From Pseudoalteromonas sp. 0303 (GTDB lineage: Bacteria; Pseudomonadota; Gammaproteobacteria; Enterobacterales; Alteromonadaceae): a DNA stretch of 64,000 bases. The stretch covers positions 62,001 to 126,000 of the forward strand of contig NZ_JABVXF010000007.1 of assembly GCF_013349995.1 (NCBI RefSeq), written 5' to 3'. Made by a program: the position numbers and the translations under genes. The notes beneath the pieces are model-generated. The model made no database searches and had not been told where the DNA came from. It worked only from the letters and a program-made list of their open reading frames with translations. This document shows, piece by piece, positions 9,016 through 17,737 of the stretch; the stretch's first letter is position 1, and each line of letters starts with the position of its first letter.

Positions 9016-10305
9016 TTATTGGCTTTTATTTTGGATTGTTAAGCTAAAACACGCGCCACCTAGTTGCTTACTTTTTGATACTTCGACCGTGCCATGATGC
9101 CAATCAACCACTTTCGCAACGATAGCAAGGCCAAGCCCGTAGCTTTCTCCATCCCGGTTACGATGTGTTTGTTCTTGGAAAAATGGACTAAATACTTTTT
9201 GCCAGTTTTGTTCGCTGACACCCGGACCGTCATCTTCAATTTTTATGGTAACGGATTCACTGGTACTCGTAGCACTGAGTAAAATTTCTGATTCAGCAAA
9301 GTCGCAAGCATTACTTAATAAGTTAACAATGGCCCGAGCTAACCAGTGTAAATCAGCACAAATATCATCGCCTTCAACGTGGTGATTAATACGCAAGCCT
9401 TGTTGTTCAAGCTTAGGTTCAATCTGATGGATTAAAGTCAGAATATAGATTTCTAGATCAGAATGATTAAAGGTCAGCTGATTCGCTTTTTGCTCAAGGG
9501 TTGCAAATGCCAAGTAACTTTTTAGCATTGACTCCATTTGATCTAAGTCGTTTTCCATTCGTGCAAGATACTCAAGGCGCTTTTCGTCATTGCTACAATC
9601 CTGTGCTGCCTCTAGACCAAATCGTAAGCAGGCGATAGGTGTGCGAATATCGTGAGATAAACTTGATGCCATTAACTTATTTTCATCAAGAAGTTTTTCA
9701 ATTTGACTCGCCATACGGTTGAATGTCAGCTCAACATCTTTGATATAGGTAAAGTGAGATAAGTGAATACGGCTTTTTAAATCACCTTTAGCAAAGCGTT
9801 GTGCCGCTTCGTTTAATACCGTTAAACGCTTGGCCAGTGGCGCAATGATAAAGCCCATAAATACGCATAACCCAGCGTAGAACAACAAGGTGAGTAATAC
9901 ATCGTTGCCTTGCTCGTGTGTTAAGTCTTTATCTAAACGCATTTTTAAGTGGTGCGTGCCTAAAGCGGCTTCACTATAAAGCAAATAGTAGCCTTGTTGA
10001 TCTTCGAGGATAAGGCCGCTAGGTTGGGTCATTTGTGCTAACAATGAATGAGGTAGCGCGAGCGACTGTGTAGGGCGATACTCTAGTTGCACAGCAAAGT
10101 TTTGGTTAATTTCTGTAATTGCTTGCTCACGATCTTTAGCATCATGCTTAGCGAGTTGCTTTGCAAAGCCTTTAATCATTTGTGTTTCGCTAGAAAACAC
10201 ATCTTGAGGTGCTTGGGTTTGTTGGCTAAAAGCATCAATTAGCCAACCCAACACGATGATTGAAAGCAGGGCACTGCCAAGGAGTGAGATATAGAACTTT
10301 TTCAC
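9016..10305 (-). CDS. RstB-like sensor histidine kinase (cassette copy 2)
   Basis: 429-residue sensor kinase, paralogous in architecture to 2134-3381. TM1 about 4-24, periplasmic region 25-134, TM2 135-157, HAMP about 158-210 (better conserved than in copy 1), phospho-acceptor H218 in SSLSHDIRTPIACL, N box NLLSNACDF, G1 EDDGPGVS and G2 YGLGLAI. The catalytic C-terminal half resembles copy 1 (VAKVVDWHHGTVEVS..LGGACFSL), while the periplasmic regions are clearly different, suggesting different stimuli. Last gene of its operon, 12 bases after the regulator. No good terminator seen downstream. Confidence 0.9.
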   Translation of the reverse strand: MKKFYISLLGSALLSIIVLGWLIDAFSQQTQAPQDVFSSETQMIKGFAKQLAKHDAKDREQAITEINQNFAVQLEYRPTQSLALPHSLLAQMTQPSGLILEDQQGYYLLYSEAALGTHHLKMRLDKDLTHEQGNDVLLTLLFYAGLCVFMGFIIAPLAKRLTVLNEAAQRFAKGDLKSRIHLSHFTYIKDVELTFNRMASQIEKLLDENKLMASSLSHDIRTPIACLRFGLEAAQDCSNDEKRLEYLARMENDLDQMESMLKSYLAFATLEQKANQLTFNHSDLEIYILTLIHQIEPKLEQQGLRINHHVEGDDICADLHWLARAIVNLLSNACDFAESEILLSATSTSESVTIKIEDDGPGVSEQNWQKVFSPFFQEQTHRNRDGESYGLGLAIVAKVVDWHHGTVEVSKSKQLGGACFSLTIQNKSQ

Positions 10306-10317
10306 AGGCGCGAGTCG

Positions 10318-11025
10318 TTATTGCCAAGCAGTGGCAACAAGTAAATAGCCTTTGCCCCAGATAGTTTTAATTTTTTCAGGGTGCTGAGGGTCATCATTAA
10401 ATTTTTTACGTAATGATGAAATCAGCACATCCACACTTCTGTCTAAGCCATCATATTCGCGCCCTTTCGTTGCCTTAAATACCGCATCACGTGAAACTAC
10501 TTGGCCTGCATTACTTGCTAAATAATGCAGTAGTAGGTACTCAGCGCTTGAGATATGAACCTCATCATTATTAAAGTAAACGGTACGTGACTCAGTATTG
10601 ATTGATAACTTACCCACATTAATAAGCTCAGAGCTTGTGCTTGATTCTTGTGTATCTGATTTAGAGCGAAGTGCTGCTTTTATACGTGCTAATAAAGCGC
10701 GAGGGCGAACGGGTTTCATCATGTAATCACTGGCACCAACTTCAAGGCCAATCACTTCATCCATTTCATCATCACGTGCGGTGAGCATAATAATCGGGGC
10801 GTGATAAAACTGTCTTAAATCACGGCACACACTAATACCGTCTTGACCCGGAAGCATAATATCTAACAAAACTAAGTCAGGGGTTGTTTTACGTACCTGC
10901 TCAACGACTTGGTCGCCACGTTGGCATATGGTTGTTTGGTAGCCTTGTTCAATTAAATATTCCGCAACCCAATTGGCGAGAGAAATATCATCTTCTACTA
11001 ATAAGATAGTTCCGTAATGTTCCAT
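10318..11025 (-). CDS. OmpR/RstA-like response regulator (cassette copy 2)
   Basis: 235-residue winged-helix response regulator. Receiver acidic pair E11/D12, phosphorylated D55 in LLDIMLPGQDG, the T of MLTARD and K of MMKPVRP, then a Trans_reg_C domain with YDGLDRSVDVLISSLRKKF, very close to the same segment in copy 1. The near-identical recognition region raises the possibility of cross-regulation between the two cassettes. An Ala/Gln-type start 13 bases after the DUF3019 stop fits the ATG used. Cognate kinase follows. Confidence 0.92.
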   Translation of the reverse strand: MEHYGTILLVEDDISLANWVAEYLIEQGYQTTICQRGDQVVEQVRKTTPDLVLLDIMLPGQDGISVCRDLRQFYHAPIIMLTARDDEMDEVIGLEVGASDYMMKPVRPRALLARIKAALRSKSDTQESSTSSELINVGKLSINTESRTVYFNNDEVHISSAEYLLLHYLASNAGQVVSRDAVFKATKGREYDGLDRSVDVLISSLRKKFNDDPQHPEKIKTIWGKGYLLVATAWQ

Positions 11026-11038
11026 TATTTACTCCTGC

Positions 11039-11440
11039 TTAGAACAGCCGCCAACGACGTTTCTTCTGACGATTTTGATAGACCCACTGTAATTGTATTT
11101 CAGTGCTTGCGACAACCTTACCGTTATCACTGCTTATAAGTTCAAAACCTATGGTTTGTGCTGAATCAAATTGGTATCTAAATAAGCCTTTTTGTTGCAT
11201 CAACCAGCACTGAATAATGTGCTTGCTTTGTGCGTTACGTAAGCAGTAATTGCCAACTTGCTCTTGATGCCATGTTAAATCAACTTCTGCGAAGCAATTT
11301 CTACCTTCACGCAGCGCTACGCAAGTGTCGGGCAGGGCAACTAACGCATTTTCAATATCTTTCTTACCTGCAGACTGTTGCTCAGCGAGTAATGGCCCCG
11401 ACAGTAATAAGGTAAAGCACAAGTAATACTTAGAAAACAT
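11039..11440 (-). CDS. DUF3019 family periplasmic protein (cassette copy 2)
   Basis: 133 residues, signal peptide about 1-19 (cut after GPLLA). Cysteines 40, 49, 66 and 78 keep the copy 1 spacing (9 and 17 residues, then 12 rather than 10), the last followed by tryptophan, and QKGLF..Q matches KKGLY of copy 1. It also ends in a basic aromatic tail (KKRRWRLF). Overlaps the end of the MipA gene by 11 bases, so it is translationally linked to it. Function unknown; see copy 1. Confidence 0.8.
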   Translation of the reverse strand: MFSKYYLCFTLLLSGPLLAEQQSAGKKDIENALVALPDTCVALREGRNCFAEVDLTWHQEQVGNYCLRNAQSKHIIQCWLMQQKGLFRYQFDSAQTIGFELISSDNGKVVASTEIQLQWVYQNRQKKRRWRLF

Positions 11441-12269
11441 AACGCACGCCTACCTTGGCTTTATGCTGATACTCTTGAGAAATTATAGGGCTTTGGTGAA
11501 TATCGTTTGAAAACCAAGTCGATAACCAACCAGTTAGAAACACCCAATGCCTGTTAATTGGGTATTCTGCATGCAATTCAAAAATAAGGCTGTAAGAGGT
11601 ATCTGGGTTATATACAGGGCGATTTTCTAGCGCTTCAGCTTCTGAAATGCCAAAGTAGTAATTTGTAAAATCTTCTGAGTAGGCACTTAAGCCAACGCCA
11701 GAGCGAAATTCCCAATTTCGCCAAGGGATGATCTGGCTAAAAAACGAATTCATTACCCAGCCATTATGTGCACCTGAAATATCATGCAGGTATTCAAATG
11801 AAATTTGCGAGTTTTCAAAGCGACGTGATAGGCGAAGACCTACATCAAAGTCGTAGTCGCGTGTTCTGATCCCTTCAAGCTCTTTAATTACTTCGTTACC
11901 ATAAATATTTAAGCCTGTTTCATCAAAGCCAGATTGAATGTTGGTGCCGACAATATCTAAGCCCCATTCAAATTTATCGATAACACTGTAACCTAGGGTT
12001 AAACCGCCGCTAAGTTGGCTTTGGTCGTAATCGAGGTAAAAGCTGTTGTAAGAAACGGCGAGGTGTACGTCTGGCTCTATGCCATCATTATAAGAGTCCA
12101 TGCCTACAAGGTAAGAATCTTCAATGTAGTAACCTAAACCAATGCCCCAGTCCCATGCAAAGCCTTGGCTTGGCTCTAAAGTATTGTCTGCATAATAGCG
12201 GTTACTTGCTTGGCTTGTGCTACTAAGCAAGGTTAAACATATCAATAATAGGGCACTGTAAGCTCGCAA
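11430..12269 (-). CDS. MipA/OmpV family outer-membrane protein (cassette copy 2)
   Basis: 279-residue predicted outer-membrane barrel: signal peptide about 1-21 (cut after STSQA), many alternating aromatic strands, C-terminal phenylalanine (VGVRYVF). Motifs shared with MipA/OmpV include LGYSVIDKFEWG-like turns and the conserved YLHDISGAHNGW (copy 1: LADVSGVYKG). It is the first gene of the second cassette, with its own upstream promoter region; the coding sequence is diverged from copy 1, so the duplication is old or the two copies were acquired separately. Confidence 0.85.
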   Translation of the reverse strand: MRAYSALLLICLTLLSSTSQASNRYYADNTLEPSQGFAWDWGIGLGYYIEDSYLVGMDSYNDGIEPDVHLAVSYNSFYLDYDQSQLSGGLTLGYSVIDKFEWGLDIVGTNIQSGFDETGLNIYGNEVIKELEGIRTRDYDFDVGLRLSRRFENSQISFEYLHDISGAHNGWVMNSFFSQIIPWRNWEFRSGVGLSAYSEDFTNYYFGISEAEALENRPVYNPDTSYSLIFELHAEYPINRHWVFLTGWLSTWFSNDIHQSPIISQEYQHKAKVGVRYVF

Positions 12270-12307
12270 TGTTGCTTCCTTGTCTGTGAGAAAGGGTAAT
12301 AGCTTAT

Positions 12308-12340
12308 AGTATATTGTTAAGGAGTTCCTGTAATCTGTAA
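12308..12340 (-). promoter_or_regulatory. candidate promoter and regulator-binding region of cassette copy 2
   Basis: On the minus strand a TATACT hexamer (12308-12313) lies 39 bases before the MipA start. Upstream of it are repeated TTACA/ATTACAG elements within about 60 bases, the kind of direct repeat OmpR-type regulators bind. There is no convincing -35, which is common at activator-dependent promoters. Weak evidence; no matching repeat was found before copy 1. Confidence 0.35.
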
Positions 12341-12398
12341 AAAAATGTAGTAACAGAAATTGGAAGTGTAAGAAAGTGTTGCAAATTCAAGGAGGGAA

Positions 12399-12426
12399 GC
12401 TGTTTGCCTATGGGCAGACAAACAGC
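12399..12426. terminator. hairpin after the unknown lipoprotein gene
   Basis: GCTGTTTG / CAAACAGC inverted repeat with additional inner pairs, 10 bases after the lipoprotein stop on the minus strand. The trailing U-tract is poor, so termination is uncertain. Confidence 0.4.
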
Positions 12427-12435
12427 AAAAGTTAG

Positions 12436-13242
12436 TTACTGAACTTTTATTTTATCGATTAAAATGCTGCTCAGGTAGTACTGCATCATAGGTGTAAGTG
12501 CACTAATTTCTGTACGGTTACACGGTCCTTGTTCCTTTTTAAATTCGTTCATTCGCGTGATAGTTTGATAAGCAGGAATCGTTACTTCTTGGTTAACTCG
12601 TGCCATACGTGCCTCTTCAGAGTTTTGTTCATGTACAAAAGTCGCTACTTCAAGTTCATTCTTTATTAGCTGCTGTTGTTCAAAGCTGTAGATCAGAGGC
12701 TCACGGTGAAAGCTTGCGCTGTCAATTGATGACTTTGCAAACCACACAACATCACCGGTTTTTCTATGAGTTAAGCGCATGCTTACTTGACCTAAGATCG
12801 TTGCACATTGCTGAACTGGAAACTGTTTTGCTACTTCATCAAATAAAGGCAGAGGCTTTTCTGGTATTACCAATTGATATTCTGTGTCTTCTATAAGCTC
12901 AAGATCAAGCTGATGAATAGATAGGGTATAATCTGCTTTAGTGCCATCTTCTACAACCTTTAATTGTTTGGCTGCAAGTGCTTCTCTAAGCTGACCATAA
13001 AGGGTATCAGTCACACTGGTTTTGTCGGCAACTATCACCACAGTTTGGTTTTTACTCACTGCATGTGCAGGCAACTGTACTGACTTCACTTTAGGAGCTG
13101 CATGCTCTGTTTGGTACTCAACTTGAAAACGTTGGCTTTGTAAGCTTGGTTTCTTTGGCATCGAAAGTAATGGTGCAGGTTCAGGTTTAAGGGCACAACC
13201 AGCTGAAATTAAAGTAAAAAACAAAACTACAAGTAAGCGCAT
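12436..13242 (-). CDS. hypothetical lipoprotein
   Basis: Predicted lipoprotein of 268 residues. The second methionine (13242) is preferred over 13260 because it places a short positive start (MRLLVV) directly before the hydrophobic core and the lipobox ISAGC. The mature protein is soluble with a Rossmann-like pattern (VVIVADKTSVTDTLYGQLREALAAKQLKVVEDG..ADYTLSI), reminiscent of periplasmic proteins that assess variable lipoproteins, but I cannot assign a family. Two cysteines in the mature part might form a disulfide. It lies between cassette 2 and a serine hydrolase and is divergent from the latter. Confidence 0.65.
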   Translation of the reverse strand: MRLLVVLFFTLISAGCALKPEPAPLLSMPKKPSLQSQRFQVEYQTEHAAPKVKSVQLPAHAVSKNQTVVIVADKTSVTDTLYGQLREALAAKQLKVVEDGTKADYTLSIHQLDLELIEDTEYQLVIPEKPLPLFDEVAKQFPVQQCATILGQVSMRLTHRKTGDVVWFAKSSIDSASFHREPLIYSFEQQQLIKNELEVATFVHEQNSEEARMARVNQEVTIPAYQTITRMNEFKKEQGPCNRTEISALTPMMQYYLSSILIDKIKVQ

Positions 13243-13357
13243 GAAAAATAGTCTACCCATAAAAAATTAAGATTAAGCGTATTGTACGTTAGTCGAGGCA
13301 AAAGTTCATGATATTATGTTATAAGAAACTTCCTAAACAGACTTAAAAAAATAAATA

Positions 13358-14506
13358 ATGAAGTACAGCTTATCTTTAATCCCTTTTCTTTTTTCTTTTT
13401 TACTGCTTTTTGTTAGCGGAGAAGCTGCTTCGAGTGATAAGCAATGGCAAACTTTCGTTGCTGATTATAATAAACACCTTACCCGAAAATTAAAAAGTAA
13501 AGGGATACCAGGTGGTTCATTGGCGATTGTAAATATTGGTCATGATGATTTTATTAATGGTATTGGTCGAACAAAAATAGAAAAAGGTCGTAAAGTCGAT
13601 AAACATACCCGCTTTCGATTGGCATCAGTCTCTAAAACCTTTGCGGGCTCATTAACTGCTAAACTTGCAGCGCAAGGGGAGTTTAATATTGATGACCCAA
13701 TAAGTAAGTTTATTCCTGCTTTTTCTAATACTGCTTACAAAGATGACTTAAAAATTTATCACATCCTTAGTCATTCTAGTGGCCTAGTACCTAATGCATA
13801 CGATAACCTAATTGAGTCTCGTATGAGTTATCCAGACATTGTCGAGCGGCTATTGACTGTTGAGCCTATCTGTAAACCAAGCGAGTGTTACGGCTATCAA
13901 AATGTGATGTTTAGTTTGATTGACTCAGTGATTTATCAATCAACACAGATGGACTACTCACATTGGATTTCAGAATATATATTTGCGCCATTAAAAATGG
14001 TGGATGCCAGTGTTGGTTTTGAGGGAATGGTTAAAGACAATAACTATGCTCACCCTCATGTACGCGGTAGAAAGCGTTGGTATACATCAAGGTTGAAGAA
14101 GAACTATTATAAAGTGCCTGCGGCTGCAGGTGTGAACGCCAGCGCAAATGACATGGCTATTTGGTTGAATGCACAGTTAGGACAATACCCAGACGTATTA
14201 CCACTAGACGCGTTGATCAAACAAACGCGTCCTTATACACATACAAAAAAAGAAACGCGTCGCCGAGTTTGGCGAAGTCATGTTAAAGACGCATACTATG
14301 GATTGGGCTGGCGTGTTTACAACTATGATGATGAAGTACTTTATTACCACAGTGGTTGGGTACAAGGTTATCGCAGCGATATTGTGGTGTTCCCACATTT
14401 AAATATAGGGTTCAGCTTAGTTCTAAATGCTGAAACAGGGTTAATTAATGAGCTAACCACCGAGTTTATTAATCGGGTACTTAAATACACACGAGAACAA
14501 AAATAG
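13358..14506 (+). CDS. serine hydrolase of the class C beta-lactamase/esterase family
   Basis: 382-residue exported protein (signal peptide about 1-24) with the penicillin-binding/beta-lactamase class C fold. Catalytic motifs: S90-V-S-K93 (SxxK), Y181-Q-N183 (YxN) and H331-S-G333, the HxG variant of the KTG motif. HSG in place of KTG is typical of family members acting as esterases or D-aminopeptidases rather than true AmpC. Substrate unknown. Monocistronic. Confidence 0.85.
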   Translation: MKYSLSLIPFLFSFLLLFVSGEAASSDKQWQTFVADYNKHLTRKLKSKGIPGGSLAIVNIGHDDFINGIGRTKIEKGRKVDKHTRFRLASVSKTFAGSLTAKLAAQGEFNIDDPISKFIPAFSNTAYKDDLKIYHILSHSSGLVPNAYDNLIESRMSYPDIVERLLTVEPICKPSECYGYQNVMFSLIDSVIYQSTQMDYSHWISEYIFAPLKMVDASVGFEGMVKDNNYAHPHVRGRKRWYTSRLKKNYYKVPAAAGVNASANDMAIWLNAQLGQYPDVLPLDALIKQTRPYTHTKKETRRRVWRSHVKDAYYGLGWRVYNYDDEVLYYHSGWVQGYRSDIVVFPHLNIGFSLVLNAETGLINELTTEFINRVLKYTREQK

Positions 14507-14556
14507 CTTAAGAAAAAAGTTTAGTTACAAATTAATGCAAAATTATTTTTGTCTAC

Positions 14557-14586
14557 AAAAAAGCCAGCATATTTGCTGGCTTTTTC
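14557..14586. terminator. bidirectional terminator between serine hydrolase and yhbY
   Basis: AAAAAAGCCAGCA-tatt-TGCTGGCTTTTTC; the A- and T-runs allow use by both converging genes. Confidence 0.85.
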
Positions 14587-14611
14587 TGATTCGAAATTTC
14601 ACAAGGCAGGA

Positions 14612-14911
14612 TTAACCGCGTGGTAATTGAATCTTTTTCTCTTCGCTTTGGCGATACAATACAATTGTATGGCCAATTGTTTGTAGTTTTGTTGCGCCTG
14701 TCTCGCGAACAATTGCATCAAAAATCAATGCTTTAGTTTCACGTTCATCTGTAGGAACTTTAACTTTGATTAGTTCATGAATTTCTAGAGCGCTTTCAAT
14801 TTCAACTAAAACGCCTTCTGTTAATCCGTTTGCACCAAGTAATACAACAGGTTTTAAACTGTGCGCTTGGCCTTTTAAAAACTGCTTTTGTTTGTTCGAT
14901 AATTTCATCAT
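14612..14911 (-). CDS. yhbY: ribosome assembly RNA-binding protein YhbY (CRM domain)
   Basis: 99-residue CRM-domain protein, close to E. coli YhbY (about 97 residues): LSNKQKQFLKGQAHSLKP-type N-terminus, the RNA-binding GANGLTEGV loop (usual G-x-x-G) and VRETGA..Q.IGHTIVLYR. Binds pre-50S particles during ribosome assembly. The first two codons are both ATG; 14908 would match the family start slightly better. Divergent from rlmE, the usual gammaproteobacterial arrangement. Confidence 0.92.
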   Translation of the reverse strand: MMKLSNKQKQFLKGQAHSLKPVVLLGANGLTEGVLVEIESALEIHELIKVKVPTDERETKALIFDAIVRETGATKLQTIGHTIVLYRQSEEKKIQLPRG

Positions 14912-14934
14912 GTTACAAATTTTGCTGAATATGG

Positions 14935-14963
14935 CTTGAATTAAGGGTATTCTAACGCCATCT
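14935..14963 (+). promoter_or_regulatory. candidate sigma-32 heat-shock promoter for rlmE-ftsH
   Basis: CTTGAA (14935-14940), a 15-base spacer and CGCCATCT (14956-14963). This matches the sigma-32 consensus (CTTGAA, 13-17 bases, CCCCATnT) at all but one position. It sits 35 bases before the rlmE start. The E. coli rlmE-ftsH operon is a known RpoH target, so context agrees. Confidence 0.65.
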
Positions 14964-14997
14964 AAAGAATATTACTAATTAGTTACGTATTAATTTT

Positions 14998-15627
14998 ATG
15001 GCAAATAAAAAACATTCAGCCAGTTCTAAGCGTTGGCTGAAAGAACATTTCGACGATCCTTATGTTCACGAAGCGCAAAAGAAAGGTTGGCGTTCTCGTG
15101 CGGTATTCAAATTAGACGAAATTCAAAACAAAGATAAATTAATCAAACCATCGATGACGGTGGTTGACTTAGGTGCTGCGCCAGGTAGTTGGTCGCAATA
15201 TCTAGCAGAAAAAGTAGGTGATAAAGGCCAAGTAATTGCTTGTGATATCTTGCCTATGGACTCGCTTGCAGGTGTTGACTTCTTACAAGGCGACTTTCGT
15301 GAAGAAGCGGTGCTTGATGCGCTTTTAACGCGTATTGATGGAAAAAATGTTGATGTAGTTTTTTCTGATATGGCACCTAATATGAGTGGCAATACATCTG
15401 TTGACCAAGCTGGTAGTATGTACTTAGTTGAGTTGGCATTAGATATGTGTCACCAAGTTTTAAAGAAAAATGGCGCATTTTGTGTCAAAGTCTTCCAAGG
15501 CGAAGGATTTGATCAATACTTGCAGGAAGTACGTAATAGCTTTAAAGCGGTTAAAATTAGAAAGCCCGATGCATCACGCGCCCGTTCTCGGGAAGTTTAT
15601 ATAGTGGCGACAGGCTACAAACTGTAG
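14998..15627 (+). CDS. rlmE: 23S rRNA (uridine-2'-O)-methyltransferase RlmE
   Basis: Heat-shock rRNA methyltransferase (FtsJ/RrmJ) that uses SAM to methylate the 2'-O of U2552 in 23S rRNA on the 50S subunit. 209 residues, as usual. SAM-binding motif [15 protein letters not shown] at about 50-64, followed by the catalytic K-D-K-E set (lysine of RAVFKLDE, aspartate of [10 protein letters not shown], lysine of [10 protein letters not shown], glutamate of SREVYIV). First gene of the rlmE-ftsH operon behind a sigma-32-like promoter. Confidence 0.96.
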   Translation: MANKKHSASSKRWLKEHFDDPYVHEAQKKGWRSRAVFKLDEIQNKDKLIKPSMTVVDLGAAPGSWSQYLAEKVGDKGQVIACDILPMDSLAGVDFLQGDFREEAVLDALLTRIDGKNVDVVFSDMAPNMSGNTSVDQAGSMYLVELALDMCHQVLKKNGAFCVKVFQGEGFDQYLQEVRNSFKAVKIRKPDASRARSREVYIVATGYKL

Positions 15628-15684
15628 TACAGTTGTGCTGCGTTAAGTTGAATTTAAATTAATTGGATACAAGAGGTTAACTCC

Positions 15685-17631
15685 TTGAGCGATATGGCGA
15701 AAAATCTAATACTCTGGCTGGTCATTGCAGTAGTGCTAATGTCAGTGTTTCAGAGCTTTAATGGTGGTGATCAGGCAGATCGCCAAACAAGTTACACTCA
15801 ATTTGTTAGCGACGCTCGTAGTGGCGCTATCCAAGAGGTCTCAATTGAAAGCACCACAGGTACGATTACTGGTACTAAAACAAATGGTGAGCGCTTTCAA
15901 ACCATCATGCCAATGTATGATAAAGACATCTTGAATGATCTTTTAAAAAGCAACGTTAATGTAAAAGGCGTTAAGCCAGAAGAGCAGTCATTCCTCGCCA
16001 GCATTTTAATCTCTTGGTTCCCGATGTTACTGCTTATTGGTGTATGGATTTTCTTCATGCGTCAAATGCAAGGTGGTGGCGGTAAAGGCGCGATGTCTTT
16101 CGGTAAGAGTAAAGCGCGCCTGATGAGTGAAGACCAAGTTAAAACTACGTTTGCTGATGTCGCTGGTTGTGACGAAGCGAAAGAAGATGTAACTGAGCTG
16201 GTTGACTTCTTACGTGACCCATCAAAATTCCAAAAGCTAGGTGGTAGCATCCCGAAAGGCGTGTTGATGGTTGGCCCTCCAGGTACGGGTAAAACGTTAC
16301 TTGCTAAAGCAGTAGCTGGTGAAGCTAAAGTGCCATTTTTCACAATTTCAGGTTCTGATTTCGTTGAAATGTTTGTAGGTGTTGGTGCATCACGTGTACG
16401 TGACATGTTTGAGCAAGCGAAAAAAGCAGCACCTTGTATCATCTTTATAGATGAAATCGATGCAGTAGGCCGTAAACGTGGCGCTGGCATGGGTGGTGGT
16501 CACGATGAGCGTGAGCAAACACTAAACCAAATGCTTGTTGAAATGGACGGCTTTGAAGGTAACGAAGGTATTATCGTTATCGCTGCAACGAACCGCCCAG
16601 ATGTATTAGACCCAGCGTTATTACGTCCTGGTCGCTTTGACCGCCAAGTTGTTGTTGGTCTTCCTGATATTCGTGGCCGTGAACAAATCCTTAAAGTTCA
16701 CATGCGTAAAGTGCCACTAGGCGACAACGTAGAAGCCGCAGTTATTGCACGTGGTACGCCAGGTTTCTCTGGTGCTGACCTTGCAAACTTAGTTAACGAA
16801 GCCGCGTTATATGCAGCTCGTGGTAACAAACGCGTAGTAAGCATGGCAGAGTTTGACGCTGCAAAAGATAAAATCATGATGGGTGCAGAGCGCAAGACCA
16901 TGGTGATGAGTGAGCAGGAAAAAGAAATGACTGCTTACCATGAAGCGGGTCACGCGATTGTTGGTCGCATGGTACCTGAACATGATCCAGTTTATAAAGT
17001 GTCTATCATTCCTCGTGGACGTGCGTTAGGTGTTACTATGTACTTGCCTGAGCAAGACCGTGTGAGCCACTCAAAAGAGCTTTTAGAGTCAATGATCTCT
17101 AGTCTTTACGGTGGTCGTATTGCTGAAGCGCTGATCTACGGTGAAGATAAAGTGACAACTGGTGCAAGTAACGATATTGAACGTGCAACAGATATTGCTC
17201 GTAAAATGGTTACTCAATGGGGTCTTAGTGAAAAACTAGGTCCATTACTTTACGCTGAAGATCAAAACGAAATGTACATGGGTGGCGGCGGTAGTCGCTC
17301 TATGAGCATGTCTGATGAAACAGCGAAAGTGATCGACACAGAAGTTCGTTTATTCTCAGATCGTAACTATCAACGTGCAGAGCAAATCCTAAAAGATAAC
17401 ATTGATATCTTACATGCGATGAAAGATGCACTAATGAAGTACGAGACGATTGATGCGGGTCAAATTGATGACTTAATGGCTCGTCAGCCTGTACGTGAGC
17501 CGCGTGATGTTCATGACCGTCGCTCAGATGATAAAAAGCCTAGTGCGAAGGCTGAGCCTGTTGTTAATGAGACAAAAGCGGATGATTCAGTAAAAAAGGA
17601 TGAAACAAGCCTTGATGACAAACCTGAATAG
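15685..17631 (+). CDS. ftsH: ATP-dependent zinc metalloprotease FtsH
   Basis: Membrane-anchored AAA+ protease degrading misfolded membrane proteins and regulators such as sigma-32 and LpxC. 648 residues. TM1 about 5-23, periplasmic region, TM2 about 100-122, Walker A GPPGTGKT at 197-204, Walker [12 protein letters not shown] region [20 protein letters not shown], and zinc site H419-E-A-G-H423. The TTG start at 15685 is chosen because aagagg is 8 bases upstream, while the ATG at 15694 would be too far. The acidic, lysine-rich C-terminal tail (after about 605) is variable in the family. Followed by a strong terminator. Confidence 0.97.
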   Translation: MSDMAKNLILWLVIAVVLMSVFQSFNGGDQADRQTSYTQFVSDARSGAIQEVSIESTTGTITGTKTNGERFQTIMPMYDKDILNDLLKSNVNVKGVKPEEQSFLASILISWFPMLLLIGVWIFFMRQMQGGGGKGAMSFGKSKARLMSEDQVKTTFADVAGCDEAKEDVTELVDFLRDPSKFQKLGGSIPKGVLMVGPPGTGKTLLAKAVAGEAKVPFFTISGSDFVEMFVGVGASRVRDMFEQAKKAAPCIIFIDEIDAVGRKRGAGMGGGHDEREQTLNQMLVEMDGFEGNEGIIVIAATNRPDVLDPALLRPGRFDRQVVVGLPDIRGREQILKVHMRKVPLGDNVEAAVIARGTPGFSGADLANLVNEAALYAARGNKRVVSMAEFDAAKDKIMMGAERKTMVMSEQEKEMTAYHEAGHAIVGRMVPEHDPVYKVSIIPRGRALGVTMYLPEQDRVSHSKELLESMISSLYGGRIAEALIYGEDKVTTGASNDIERATDIARKMVTQWGLSEKLGPLLYAEDQNEMYMGGGGSRSMSMSDETAKVIDTEVRLFSDRNYQRAEQILKDNIDILHAMKDALMKYETIDAGQIDDLMARQPVREPRDVHDRRSDDKKPSAKAEPVVNETKADDSVKKDETSLDDKPE

Positions 17632-17650
17632 TCGTTAAAATATAAAAAGC

Positions 17651-17677
17651 AAAAGCCCCGGATGCCGGGGCTTTTTT
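17651..17677 (+). terminator. intrinsic terminator after ftsH
   Basis: AAAAGCCCCGG-at-GCCGGGGCTTTTTTG hairpin 20 bases after the ftsH stop. Confidence 0.9.
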
Positions 17678-17737
17678 GTAGCATAAAATTGGCTCACTAT
17701 CGTTGTTGAGCAAATGCATGGAAGTTTGAAGGTAAAA

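Noticed and set aside
16062..16490. 142-residue open frame antisense to ftsH
   Set aside because: It is the reverse reading of the highly conserved AAA+ domain.
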